DNA from: DASSQJ01 sp963730165
Lineage (GTDB): Bacteria > Actinomycetota > Actinomycetes > Actinomycetales > Dermatophilaceae
Length of the DNA stretch: 64,000 bases
Assembly (NCBI GenBank): GCA_963730165.1
Contig: CAVSQS010000005.1
Location: 186,001-250,000, forward strand
Direction of reading: 5' to 3'
In this document: positions 42,884 to 54,373 of the stretch, in pieces
How positions within the stretch are numbered: position 1 is the stretch's first letter
Layout: each line of letters opens with the position of its first letter
Position numbers and translations under genes: made by a program
Notes under the pieces: model-generated
What the model saw: only the letters and a program-made list of their open reading frames with translations
Databases searched by the model: none
What the model was told of the DNA's origin: nothing

Positions 42884-44448
42884 CAGCTGGCCGCCCGGGC
42901 ACCGTGGCGGAGACCGACCAGGGCGTCGACCTTCTGGAGGGTGAGCGAGACGTCGCGCTCGAGGCGCCCGAGCCGTTCGGCGAAGGTGGTGCCCGCGGCC
43001 GGGGTCACGCAGGCGCGGATGATGTCGCGCCCTCCGAGGGCGATGCGCAGGACGGGGAAGCTCGTCGGGCCCCCGGCCAGCTCGACGGGCTGCCCGAGCT
43101 CGCAGCGCAGCACGGCCAGCTGCGGCGGCAGGTGCTCGTCGGCAGGGGACCCGCCACGCAGCGCCGCGGCGAGCCCGCGCAGCTCGTCCATCCCGAGCAG
43201 GGCGTCCCCCGGGGCACGGCAGGTGAAGGGAAAGACGGTGGTGTTGGACTCGAGCAGCCGGGTGTCGTCGTGGCGGTTCGGAGGCGTCGGCACCGACGAG
43301 AGGGCGAGGTGCTCGGTGCCCGCGATGATCTCGGGCACCGCCGACTGGAACCGGCGCAGCACCTCCAGGCGCAGGGCCGCGGGGACGCTGTAGTAGTCGC
43401 GGACCTCCGCGAGCGCCGCCCACCACCGCATGAGGACCCCGAGGGCGAGGCCCGGGCCCAGCGAGGCCCTGGCATCCTGCCAGGCCCGCGGCAGCATGGC
43501 CGGCACGAGGTAGTCGCCGAACCCCTCGGGGAACGCGGCCGGTACGGCAGTGCCGCCCGCGCGCCGGTGCGGCACGAGGACGGCCCCGGCGAAGGGCGGG
43601 CCGCCGAAGAACTTCGAGCCGGTGACCATGACCAGGTAGCCGCGCGCCAGCGACTCCTCGAGGCCGTGCCGACTGAAGCGGCCCTGGGCGGCGTCGATGA
43701 CGACGTCCACCTGCCCCGGGTGGGCGTGCACCAGCTCGTCGACGCACCGCAGCGACGGGGCGTGCACGCCGGTCTTGCTGTGCGCGATGACGTGGAGCAG
43801 CACGTGGTCCCCGCGCCCGACCGCCTCCCGGACGATCCGCCGGACGTCGTCGTCGACCTCCTCCTCCTCCCGCGGCGCACCGACGGCGTCCCGGATGCTC
43901 ACCCGTTCGAGCCGGACGCGATCGGCGGTCGCCCGGTCGACGGGGGTCCCGGGCTCGACCTCGCGCCCCGACGGCGTGACCGGGTCGAAGTGGACGCCGC
44001 GCGCCGCGTTGGCCGTGCCAGAGCCGGCCTCGGACGCCCCGACGAGGACCGTCGTGACGCGGGAGCCCTCGGCGAGCGCCACGACGAGGGCCACCAGCTC
44101 GGCGTCGGTGCCCGAGGGGCAGAGCGCGACCTCGAGCGTCGCCGCGCTGTTCATCGCGACGTTGGACAGCAGCTCGGTGCGCACCCGCTCGTAGAGGTCG
44201 TCGACCGACTCCTCGAGCACGTCGGGGTCGAGCGCGCGCAACCAGCCGTGGAGCCGGTCGGCGGCGGCGTACGCGACCTCGGAGACCGTCGAGGACGTGC
44301 ACGAGCCGAACGACAGCAGGCCGGCCTCGGGCGAGTACCGGTTGCCGTACCGGTTCCTCCCCGCCGGTCCGACGGCGTGCCGGGAGTCGCCCCCCGAGGC
44401 GAGCAGCCGGTCGGTGGTCATCGACCAGTCGTGTCCGGTCGGCCTCAC
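42883..44448 (-). CDS. PLP-dependent enzyme resembling class V aminotransferases/NifS
   Basis: 521 aa, longer than typical NifS proteins (about 400). Central motifs follow the class V order: LCPSGTDAELVALVVAL with a Thr/Asp for the phosphate, VLLHVIAHSKTGVHAPS, VDVVIDAAQGRFSRHGLEESLARGYLVMVTGSKFFGGPPFAG, in which Asp stacks on PLP and the Lys of GSKFF is the Schiff-base residue. The N-terminal 100 residues (GNRYSPEAGLLSFGSCTSSTVSEVAYAAADRL) look like a substrate arm. I know no named family that fits. The GTG at 44448 overlaps the MOSC stop as GTGA; an ATG at 44421 is the alternative. Middle gene of a three-gene operon. Confidence 0.7.
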   Translation of the reverse strand: MRPTGHDWSMTTDRLLASGGDSRHAVGPAGRNRYGNRYSPEAGLLSFGSCTSSTVSEVAYAAADRLHGWLRALDPDVLEESVDDLYERVRTELLSNVAMNSAATLEVALCPSGTDAELVALVVALAEGSRVTTVLVGASEAGSGTANAARGVHFDPVTPSGREVEPGTPVDRATADRVRLERVSIRDAVGAPREEEEVDDDVRRIVREAVGRGDHVLLHVIAHSKTGVHAPSLRCVDELVHAHPGQVDVVIDAAQGRFSRHGLEESLARGYLVMVTGSKFFGGPPFAGAVLVPHRRAGGTAVPAAFPEGFGDYLVPAMLPRAWQDARASLGPGLALGVLMRWWAALAEVRDYYSVPAALRLEVLRRFQSAVPEIIAGTEHLALSSVPTPPNRHDDTRLLESNTTVFPFTCRAPGDALLGMDELRGLAAALRGGSPADEHLPPQLAVLRCELGQPVELAGGPTSFPVLRIALGGRDIIRACVTPAAGTTFAERLGRLERDVSLTLQKVDALVGLRHGARAAS

Positions 44449-45228
44449 CGGTGCCGCCCCTCGGGCATCCGCATGCCCGACACGGTATCGCCCGTCCGAG
44501 GGTCGGCCGTCGACCGCGTCGGCGCTCCCGACCCGTCGGGAGACGGCCGCTGCGCGGCCGGCCCGCCCCTCGCCCGCCGCGCCACCCTCACGGCGAGGTC
44601 GTCGTGCTCCTCGTCACCCAGGACCCGCGCCGCGAGCACCTCCCGGGCGGCCTCGAGGTCGCCCGTGAGCGCCGCGAAGACGCGCAGGACGGTGATCCCG
44701 TGCTCCGGCCGCTCCACGACCTCGACCTCGTCGCCGTCCCGCACGGTGCCGGGCTCCACCACCGCGAGGTAGGCCCCCGTCCGCCCACGCTCGGTGAACC
44801 GCCGCACCCAGTGCCGCTCCCCCATCCAGGCCGCGAACGTGCCGCAGGGGATGCGCGGCCCGGTCACCTCGAGCACGGCCGACCCGACCCGCCAGCGCTC
44901 CCCCACGACGGCGCCGTCGACGTCGGCGCCGACGCGTCGTGAGGTTCTCACCGAACGTGCCGTCGCGCAGCTCCCGGCCGAGCTCCCCCGCCCACCAGTC
45001 CAGCTCCTCGCGTGCCACCGCGTACACCGCCTGCCGGGACCCCCCGTGGTGCCGGCGCGACACGCAGTCGTCACCGACGACACCGCTGCCGAGCCCACCC
45101 CGCTTCGGCCCGGGGTCTCGCACCTCGGCAGCGCCGACGGGTCGCTTGTCGATGGCCGAGGTGCTCCGCTTCGCCCCGATCCCCTCGCGGGGGACACCGG
45201 CGTTGACGGAGAGGACGCGCGCGCTCAC
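44445..45228 (-). pseudogene. MOSC-domain protein with an internal frameshift
   Basis: The first part, from the GTG at 45228, reads MSARVLSVNAGVPREGIGAKRSTSAI to DGTFGENLTT, the start of a YiiM-like MOSC protein with the GDDCVSRRHHGGSRQAVYA substrate-binding segment. After about position 44935 this frame turns into an arginine run. The family sequence continues in the next frame as VDGAVVGERWRVGSAVLEVTGPRIPCGTFAAWMG to EEHDDLAVRVARR, ending at 44445. One extra base (or two missing) near 44915-44935 explains it, either a real mutation or a sequence error in a GC run. The second frame's stop overlaps the next GTG as GTGA, so it was recently functional. MOSC proteins carry sulfur for molybdenum-cofactor chemistry. 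Confidence 0.75.
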
Positions 45229-45234
45229 CCCCCG

Positions 45235-45240
45235 AGGCTA
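45235..45240 (-). promoter_or_regulatory. -10 element of leaderless promoter for the MOSC-PLP operon
   Basis: TAGCCT on the minus strand, 6 nt before the GTG at 45228. Confidence 0.5.
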
Positions 45241-45307
45241 GGCGATGGCTCCGGCCGCACCGCGGCACCGGTGCGGCCGGTCCCACGCGCCGGCGCCGGG
45301 CATCGGG

Positions 45308-45313
45308 TACCGT
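45308..45313 (+). promoter_or_regulatory. -10 element for the DUF885 gene
   Basis: TACCGT, 8 nt before the GTG at 45322, giving a leader of two or three bases at most. Confidence 0.35.
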
Positions 45314-45321
45314 CCGGCGAC

Positions 45322-47013
45322 GTGACCCACACCGCCGGAGCACGCCGAGAGCCCACCCCCGTCGACGCCGTCGCGGAGGACCACTTCGACGCCGTGGTCG
45401 CGGCGAGCCCACTCGAGGCGACCGCGCTCGGCATCCCGTCTGGCCAGGACCAGCTCGACGACCTCTCCCCCGACGGGTACGCCGAGCGCGCCGAGCTGGC
45501 CCGCCGGACCCTCGCGCGGCTGGAGGGGCTCGACCCGGTGGACGACGTCGACCGGGTCACCCTCGCCGCCCTCCGCGAGCGCCTCGGCCTCCAGCTGGAG
45601 GTGCACGCCGCCGGCTACGACCGGATGGAGCTCAACGTCATCGCCACGCCGCTCCAGGGCATCCGCGGCGCCTTCGACCTGATGCCGACGGACACCCAGG
45701 AGGACTGGGCGACCATCGCGCACCGGCTCGCGGCCGTCCCCACCGCCCTGGCGCAGTGGACTGCGACGCTGCGGCAGGCCGCCGACGAGGGCCTCGTCAC
45801 CTCGCGACGGCAGGTCGAGCGCTGCGTCGAGCAGTGCCGCGACCTGACCGCGGACGACGGCTACTTCGTCGACCTCCTCGCCGGCGCCCGGGCCGGTCAG
45901 GCGCCCCTGGCCGACGAGGTCGCGGCCGACCTGCGCCGCGGGGCCGAGGCCGCCGCCTCGGCCTACGACCGACTCGGCGACGACCTCGCGGCCCACCTGC
46001 TGCACCGGGCGACCGGGTCCGACGCGGCCGGCATCGACCGGTACCGCCTGGCCTCGCGACACTTCCTCGGTGCGCAGATCGACCTCGAGGAGACCTACGC
46101 CTGGGGCCAGGAGGAGGTGGCTCGCATCGACGCCCAGATGGCCGCCACCGCCGACCGGGTGCGGCGCGGCGCCACCGTCAAGGAGGCCATCGCCCTCCTC
46201 GACGCCGACCCGTCGTACGTCGTCGAGGGCACCGACGCACTCCGGGCGTGGATGCAGGAGCGCGCCGATGCCGTCATCGCCGACCTCGGTGGCAGCCAGT
46301 TCGACATCCCCGAGGCGGTGCGCACCATCGAGGCCCGCATCGCGCCCACCCACACCGGCGGCATCTACTACACCGGGCCGAGCGACGACTTCACCCGGCC
46401 GGGGCGGATGTGGTGGTCGGTCCCGAAGGGCGTCACCCACTTCGGCACCTGGCGGGAGCTGACGACCGTCCACCACGAGGGTGTCCCGGGGCACCACCTC
46501 CAGGTCGCCCAGACGGCAGCCCGCAGCGGGCTGCTCAACCGCTGGCGCCGGCACCTCTGCTGGACCAGCGGCCACGCGGAGGGCTGGGCCCTGTACGCCG
46601 AGTGGCTCATGGCCGACCTCGGGTACATGAGCGACCCGGGGAACTACATGGGCCTGCTCGACGGCCAGTCGCTGCGCGCCGCGCGGGTGGTCATCGACAT
46701 CGGCGTCCACTGCGGCCTGGAGGCACCGGCCGAGGTCGGCGGCGGGACGTGGACCTACGACAAGGCCTGGGACTACCTCGACGCCCACGCCAACCAGGGC
46801 GAGGCGATGATGCGCTTCGAGCTCGACCGCTACCTCGGGTGGCCGGGGCAGGCCCCGAGCTACAAGGTCGGCGAGCGGCTCTGGCTCGCCCTGCGCGACG
46901 AGGTGGCCGCCCGGGACGGCGACGCCTTCGACCTCAGGGACTTCCACCGGCGCGCGCTCGACCTCGGCTCGCTCGGACTGGACCTCCTGCGCGAGGCCGT
47001 GCTCGGGCAGTGA
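45322..47013 (+). CDS. DUF885 family putative metallopeptidase
   Basis: 563 aa soluble protein with no signal peptide. It is mostly helical, like other DUF885 proteins, which share the fold of M2/M3 zinc peptidases. The likely zinc site is TTVHHEGVPGHHLQVAQT near residues 388-405 (HEGxPGHHLQ), with a downstream Glu in SGHAEGWALYAEWLM. Other family stretches are LNVIATPLQGIRGAFDLMP, IDLEETYAWGQEEVARI, GGIYYTGPSDDFTRPGRMWWSV and GEAMMRFELDRYLGWPGQAPSYKVGE. The length is usual. GTG start set by the near-leaderless promoter. Substrate unknown. Divergent from the MOSC gene by 93 bp. Confidence 0.85.
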   Translation: MTHTAGARREPTPVDAVAEDHFDAVVAASPLEATALGIPSGQDQLDDLSPDGYAERAELARRTLARLEGLDPVDDVDRVTLAALRERLGLQLEVHAAGYDRMELNVIATPLQGIRGAFDLMPTDTQEDWATIAHRLAAVPTALAQWTATLRQAADEGLVTSRRQVERCVEQCRDLTADDGYFVDLLAGARAGQAPLADEVAADLRRGAEAAASAYDRLGDDLAAHLLHRATGSDAAGIDRYRLASRHFLGAQIDLEETYAWGQEEVARIDAQMAATADRVRRGATVKEAIALLDADPSYVVEGTDALRAWMQERADAVIADLGGSQFDIPEAVRTIEARIAPTHTGGIYYTGPSDDFTRPGRMWWSVPKGVTHFGTWRELTTVHHEGVPGHHLQVAQTAARSGLLNRWRRHLCWTSGHAEGWALYAEWLMADLGYMSDPGNYMGLLDGQSLRAARVVIDIGVHCGLEAPAEVGGGTWTYDKAWDYLDAHANQGEAMMRFELDRYLGWPGQAPSYKVGERLWLALRDEVAARDGDAFDLRDFHRRALDLGSLGLDLLREAVLGQ

Positions 47014-47078
47014 GCCGCGGCCGGCCCGTCCAGGCCACCGCGCCCGGGGGAACGCCGGGGCACGCGGCGGCGGGGCGG

Positions 47079-47084
47079 CATACT
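47079..47084 (+). promoter_or_regulatory. -10 element for the TetR-type regulator gene
   Basis: CATACT, with a likely start near 47091 and AGGAGG before the GTG at 47118. Confidence 0.35.
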
Positions 47085-47117
47085 GGCCCTCGAGCGCCGT
47101 CGGCGACAGGAGGACGC

Positions 47118-47750
47118 GTGCCAGGCACCAGGGGCCGACGACCCTCGGGGAGCAACACCCGCGAGGCGATCCTCGCGGCTGCTTCGCACCAGTTCGCCGA
47201 GCTCGGCTACCCGCGGACCACCCTGCGCGGGATCGCCCGCGAGGCGGGCGTCGACACCCGCCTCGTCACGCACTACTTCGGCAGCAAGCAGGAGCTCTTC
47301 GTCACCGTCGTCGAGCTGCCCTTCGACCCCGAGCAGGTCCTCGCGACCATCCTCGGCGGCGGCCCGGACGACGTCGGGCGGCGCCTGGCGACCTTCGCGC
47401 TGACGATGCTCGAGACGCCCTCGGCCCGCGCCACGATGACCGGCCTGCTGCGGGCCGCCGCCTCCGAGGACGAGGCCGCCCGGTTGGTGCGCGACCTGCT
47501 CACCGCGCGCATCCTCGTGCCCCTCGCCCGGGGGATCGGCGGCGACGACCCCGAGCTGCGGGCCGCGCTGCTCGGCTCGCAGATCGCGGGCCTGGTCGTG
47601 GCCCGCCACATCGTCGGCCTGGAGCGCCTCGCCGAGGCCGACCCGCACACCCTCGCATCGGCCGTGGCCCCCGTGCTCCAGCACTACCTGACCGCCGACC
47701 TCGGCGACGAGCGCGCGGACGCCCTCACCGCGCCGTCGCGTCCCGGGTGA
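47118..47750 (+). CDS. TetR/AcrR-family transcriptional regulator
   Basis: 210 aa. The N-terminal HTH covers about residues 14-60: NTREAILAAASHQFAELGYPRTTLRGIAREAGVDTRLVTHYFGSKQELFVTVV, the standard TetR pattern ending in YxxFxSKxxL. The C-terminal ligand domain is helical and family-specific (ATILGGGPDDVGRRLATFALTMLETP, LVVARHIVGLERLAEADPHTLASAVAPVLQHYL), a layout seen in TetR_C_17-like members. GTG with AGGAGG upstream. Its stop sits 10 nt before the antiporter start, so it may regulate or be cotranscribed with the antiporter. Inducer unknown. Confidence 0.88.
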   Translation: MPGTRGRRPSGSNTREAILAAASHQFAELGYPRTTLRGIAREAGVDTRLVTHYFGSKQELFVTVVELPFDPEQVLATILGGGPDDVGRRLATFALTMLETPSARATMTGLLRAAASEDEAARLVRDLLTARILVPLARGIGGDDPELRAALLGSQIAGLVVARHIVGLERLAEADPHTLASAVAPVLQHYLTADLGDERADALTAPSRPG

Positions 47751-47760
47751 GAATCCACCC

Positions 47761-49662
47761 GTGGAGACCGCCGCCCTCGTCGTCGCCGTCGTTCTCGTCG
47801 TCATCGTCGTCTCCCGCGTCGTCGGGCGGCGCGGTGTTCCGGTCCCCATCGCCCTGCTCGTCGTCGGCGCTCTGCTCTCGTTCGTCCCCGGGATGCCGGT
47901 GCTGCGGCTCTCGCCCGAGCTGGTCCTGCTCGGCCTGCTCCCCCCGCTCCTCTATGCCGCGGCCATCTCGACCTCGCTCCTCGACATCCGCGCGCACCGG
48001 ACGGCGATCCTCGGGCTGTCGGTCGGCCTCGTCCTGTTCACCGCGCTCGGGGTCGCCGTGGTCGCCTGGGCACTGCTGCCGATCGACTTCGCCCTCGCGC
48101 TGGCCCTCGGCGCGATCGTGGCACCCCCGGATGCCGTCGCGGCATCGGCCGTCGCGCGCCGCATCGGCCTTCCGCGCCCGCTGACGACGATCCTCGAGGG
48201 CGAGTCGCTCCTCAACGACGCGACGGCGCTGGTCACCCTGCGGACGGCGCTCGCCGTCGCCGGCCTCGCGGCGCACGGAGCGGGGGGCGGGGCCGAGGCC
48301 CCCGGGCAGGTCACGCCCGCGTCGGTCGCGCTCGACCTCGCGGTCGCCTCGCTGGGGGGCGTCGCGGTCGGCGTGGTGGCCTACCTCCTCCTCGGGTGGC
48401 TGCGGCGCCAGCTCACCGAGGTGCCGGCGGACACCGCGCTGTCGTTCGTCGCCCCGTACCTCGCCTACCTGCCGGCCGAGGAGCTCGGCGCCTCCGGCGT
48501 CATCGCGGTGGTCACCGCAGGCCTGCTGCTCGCGCACCGCTCCCCCGTCATCCAGTCGGCACCCTCGCGTCTCTCGGAACGGGTCAACTGGACGAGCATC
48601 ACCTTCGTCCTCGAGAACGCCGTCTTCCTCCTCATCGGCCTCCAGGTCTCCTCACTGCTCGCCGACACCGCCGAGGGCGATCTCAGCCTCGCGAGCACCC
48701 TCCTCGTCGGTGTCGTCGTCCTCCTCGCCGTGCTGCTGCTGCGCCCGGTCTGGATCGTGCCGTTCATGGCCCTCACCTACCGGGTGGACGGCCGGCGGCT
48801 CCGTGCGCTGCTCCCCGGCGCCCTCGTGACCTCGTGGGCCGGGATGCGAGGAGTCGTCACCCTGGCGGCCGCGCTGACCCTGCCCGAGGAGACCCCGCTG
48901 CGCCCGGAGCTGGTCGTCATCGCCCTGGTCGTCACCGTGGGCACCCTCCTCATCCAGGGCACGACCCTGCCCTCGCTCGCCCGCGCCCTCGACGTGCGCG
49001 GCCCCGACCCCCGGCAGGACGCCCTCGAGGAGGCCACGGTGCTCGGGGCCACGACCGGTGCGGGGCTGCGCCTCATCGAAGGGGACGCCGAGGCCGACCC
49101 CGCGGTCGTCGAGGTCATCCGCGCGCAGGCCGCCGACCGGGTCAACCGATGCTGGGAGCGCCTCGGCACCCTCGGCCCGGGCGACGACGAGACCCCCGCC
49201 GAGGCCCGGGCCCGGCTGCGCGTCCGGATGATCCGCGAGGAACGCGCCGAGCTGCTGCGCATCCGTGACCGCGGTGGGGTCGACCACTCGGTGCTCACGA
49301 GCATCCTCGGTCAGCTCGACGCCGAGGAGACCGCGCTCGCGTGGGGCGCGACCCGCTCGGCGGACGTCCACGAGTCCGAGCTGCTACCGCCGGCGCGGGT
49401 GGCGGGGGCCTGCGGGCACCTCGCCGAGACGGAGGTGCCCCACCCGCCCACGTCGCACGACGGCTGCCCCGACTGCCTCGCCCACGGGACCCGCTGGGTG
49501 CACCTGCGCGCGTGCGCGACGTGCGGCCGGGTGGGCTGCTGCGACTCCTCCGAGGGCCGGCACGCAGCGGCGCACTTCCACGAGTCCGGCCACCCCGTCA
49601 TGCGCTCGATCGAGCCGGGCGAGGCCTGGCGGTGGTGCTACGTCGACGAGGTCCTCGGCTGA
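47761..49662 (+). CDS. CPA1 Na+/H+ antiporter with C-terminal UBP-type zinc finger
   Basis: 633 aa. About 12 helices in the first 420 residues: LRLSPELVLLGLLPPLLYAAAI, ALALGAIVAPPDAVAASAVARRI with the ion-binding Asp (PPD), LTTILEGESLLNDATALVTL with the second Asp (ND) motif, and GALVTSWAGMRGVVTLAAALTLP. A helical cytoplasmic region follows (430-545). The last 85 residues are a zinc-finger UBP domain: CGHLAETE, CPDCLAHGTRWVHLRACATCGRVGCCDSS, HAAAHFHESGHPVMRSIEPGEAWRWCYVD, with all expected Cys/His ligands. Such fingers bind ubiquitin C-termini in eukaryotes; here the partner is unknown. GTG start; GAGAAT 6 nt upstream is a weak -10 overlapping the TetR stop. Confidence 0.92.
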   Translation: METAALVVAVVLVVIVVSRVVGRRGVPVPIALLVVGALLSFVPGMPVLRLSPELVLLGLLPPLLYAAAISTSLLDIRAHRTAILGLSVGLVLFTALGVAVVAWALLPIDFALALALGAIVAPPDAVAASAVARRIGLPRPLTTILEGESLLNDATALVTLRTALAVAGLAAHGAGGGAEAPGQVTPASVALDLAVASLGGVAVGVVAYLLLGWLRRQLTEVPADTALSFVAPYLAYLPAEELGASGVIAVVTAGLLLAHRSPVIQSAPSRLSERVNWTSITFVLENAVFLLIGLQVSSLLADTAEGDLSLASTLLVGVVVLLAVLLLRPVWIVPFMALTYRVDGRRLRALLPGALVTSWAGMRGVVTLAAALTLPEETPLRPELVVIALVVTVGTLLIQGTTLPSLARALDVRGPDPRQDALEEATVLGATTGAGLRLIEGDAEADPAVVEVIRAQAADRVNRCWERLGTLGPGDDETPAEARARLRVRMIREERAELLRIRDRGGVDHSVLTSILGQLDAEETALAWGATRSADVHESELLPPARVAGACGHLAETEVPHPPTSHDGCPDCLAHGTRWVHLRACATCGRVGCCDSSEGRHAAAHFHESGHPVMRSIEPGEAWRWCYVDEVLG

Positions 49663-49698
49663 GGCAGGGCCCGCCCGCGGGTGACGGCCGCGGGGGCG

Positions 49699-49758
49699 GC
49701 CCGGGAGCACCGGCGTCGCCCGACCACCACGGGGAGGCGACGCCCAGCGCTCCCGGGC
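49699..49758. terminator. two-step inverted repeat between convergent genes
   Basis: Outer arms GCCCGGGAGC (49699-49708) and GCTCCCGGGC (49749-49758); inner arms GGCGTCGCC (49712-49720) and GGCGACGCC (49736-49744); 15-nt loop. It stands between the antiporter stop and the opposing dehydrogenase stop (49760) and suits a bidirectional terminator. Confidence 0.65.
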
Positions 49759-49759
49759 G

Positions 49760-50799
49760 TCAGCCCACCGGTTCGCGCCGGTGGAGCGTCCCGAGGTCAC
49801 CGTAGGTTCGTCGGGCCTTCTCGAGGGCCGCGACGTACCCGGCCCGCTCGTGGGCCCACGTGTCGACGTCGGCCGGCACGGCCAGCCGTCCACGCACGGC
49901 AGCCAGGTCCTCGAAGCCGTGTCGCCGCATCCACGCCGTCAGCCCGTCGAGCAGCACGCTCGCGTGGCCGATGCCGTGCCGCACGAGGGCCGAGGCGGTC
50001 ATGACGACGTCGGCGCCGGCGAGGAGGTAGGCCGCGACGTCGCGGGCCTCCTCGACGCCCGTCGTCGCGGCGAGCGAGGCGCGGACCCGGTGGTGGAGGA
50101 TCGCGACCCAGGTGCGGGCCAGCCGCGCCTCGGCCGGCGAGGACAGGTCGATGCCGGTCGTCACCTGCAGGGTGTCGGCGTCGACGTCGGGCTGGAGGAA
50201 GCGGTTGAACAGGACCAGCCCGTCGGCCCCCGCGCGGTCCAGCCTGGCCGCCACCTCGCCGGTCGCGCTGAAGTAGGGGCTCAGCTTGACCGCCACGGGC
50301 ACGTCGACGACCTCGCGGACCTGCTCGAGGACCTCGACGTGCAGGTCCTCGACGTCCCTTCCACTGGTCGCCGGGTCACCCGGGACGACGTAGACGTTGA
50401 GCTCCACGGCTGCGGCGCCCGCCTCGGCGAGCTGGCGCGCGAAGCGCGACCATCCCCCCGAGGTGCTGCCGTTCAACGAGGCGATGACGGGGACGTCGAC
50501 CGCGGCGGCGCTCTGCTCGAGCAGCCGCAGGTGGCGGGTGGCCCCGTCGGACCGGTCGCCCGCGAGCACCGGGAAGTACGACGACGCCTCGCCGTCTCCG
50601 TGCTCGGTGCCCTCGGTCAGGGCGAGGTCGCGCAGCTGGTCGCGGGTCACCTGCTCCTCGAAGAGCGAGGGCAGCACGAGTGCGCCGATGCCGGCGTCGG
50701 CCAGCGCGCGGACCCGGTCGACGCCGAGCGTCGCCGGCGACGAGCTCGCGACGAGGGGGTTGCGCAGCGGCAGCCCGAGGTAGGTGGTCGACAGGTCGG

Positions 50800-50803
<4 letters not shown>
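49760..50803 (-). CDS. dihydroorotate-dehydrogenase-like flavoprotein
   Basis: 347 aa, class 1 DHODH/PreA fold. It starts LSTTYLGLPLRNPLVASSSPATLG, the family N-terminus, and has VPVIASLNGSTSGGWSRFARQLAEAGAAAVELNVYVVPGDPATSGRDVEDLHVEVLEQVREVVDVPVAVKLSPYFS, with the Lys that binds FMN, ADGLVLFNRFLQPD and AYLLAGADVVMTASALVRHG. There is no iron-sulfur domain. The gene is a regular neighbour of nifJ in actinobacteria, but its substrate is unproven; true PyrD is expected elsewhere. The GTG at 50803 has GGAGG upstream and overlaps the nifJ stop by 4 nt. Last gene of the redox operon. Confidence 0.85.
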
Positions 50804-54369
<3,566 letters not shown>

Positions 54370-54373
54370 CTGC

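Noticed and set aside
44614..44935. C-terminal arginine run of the first MOSC frame
   Set aside because: The run has no family match, whereas the other frame resumes the MOSC sequence; treated as the product of a frameshift.
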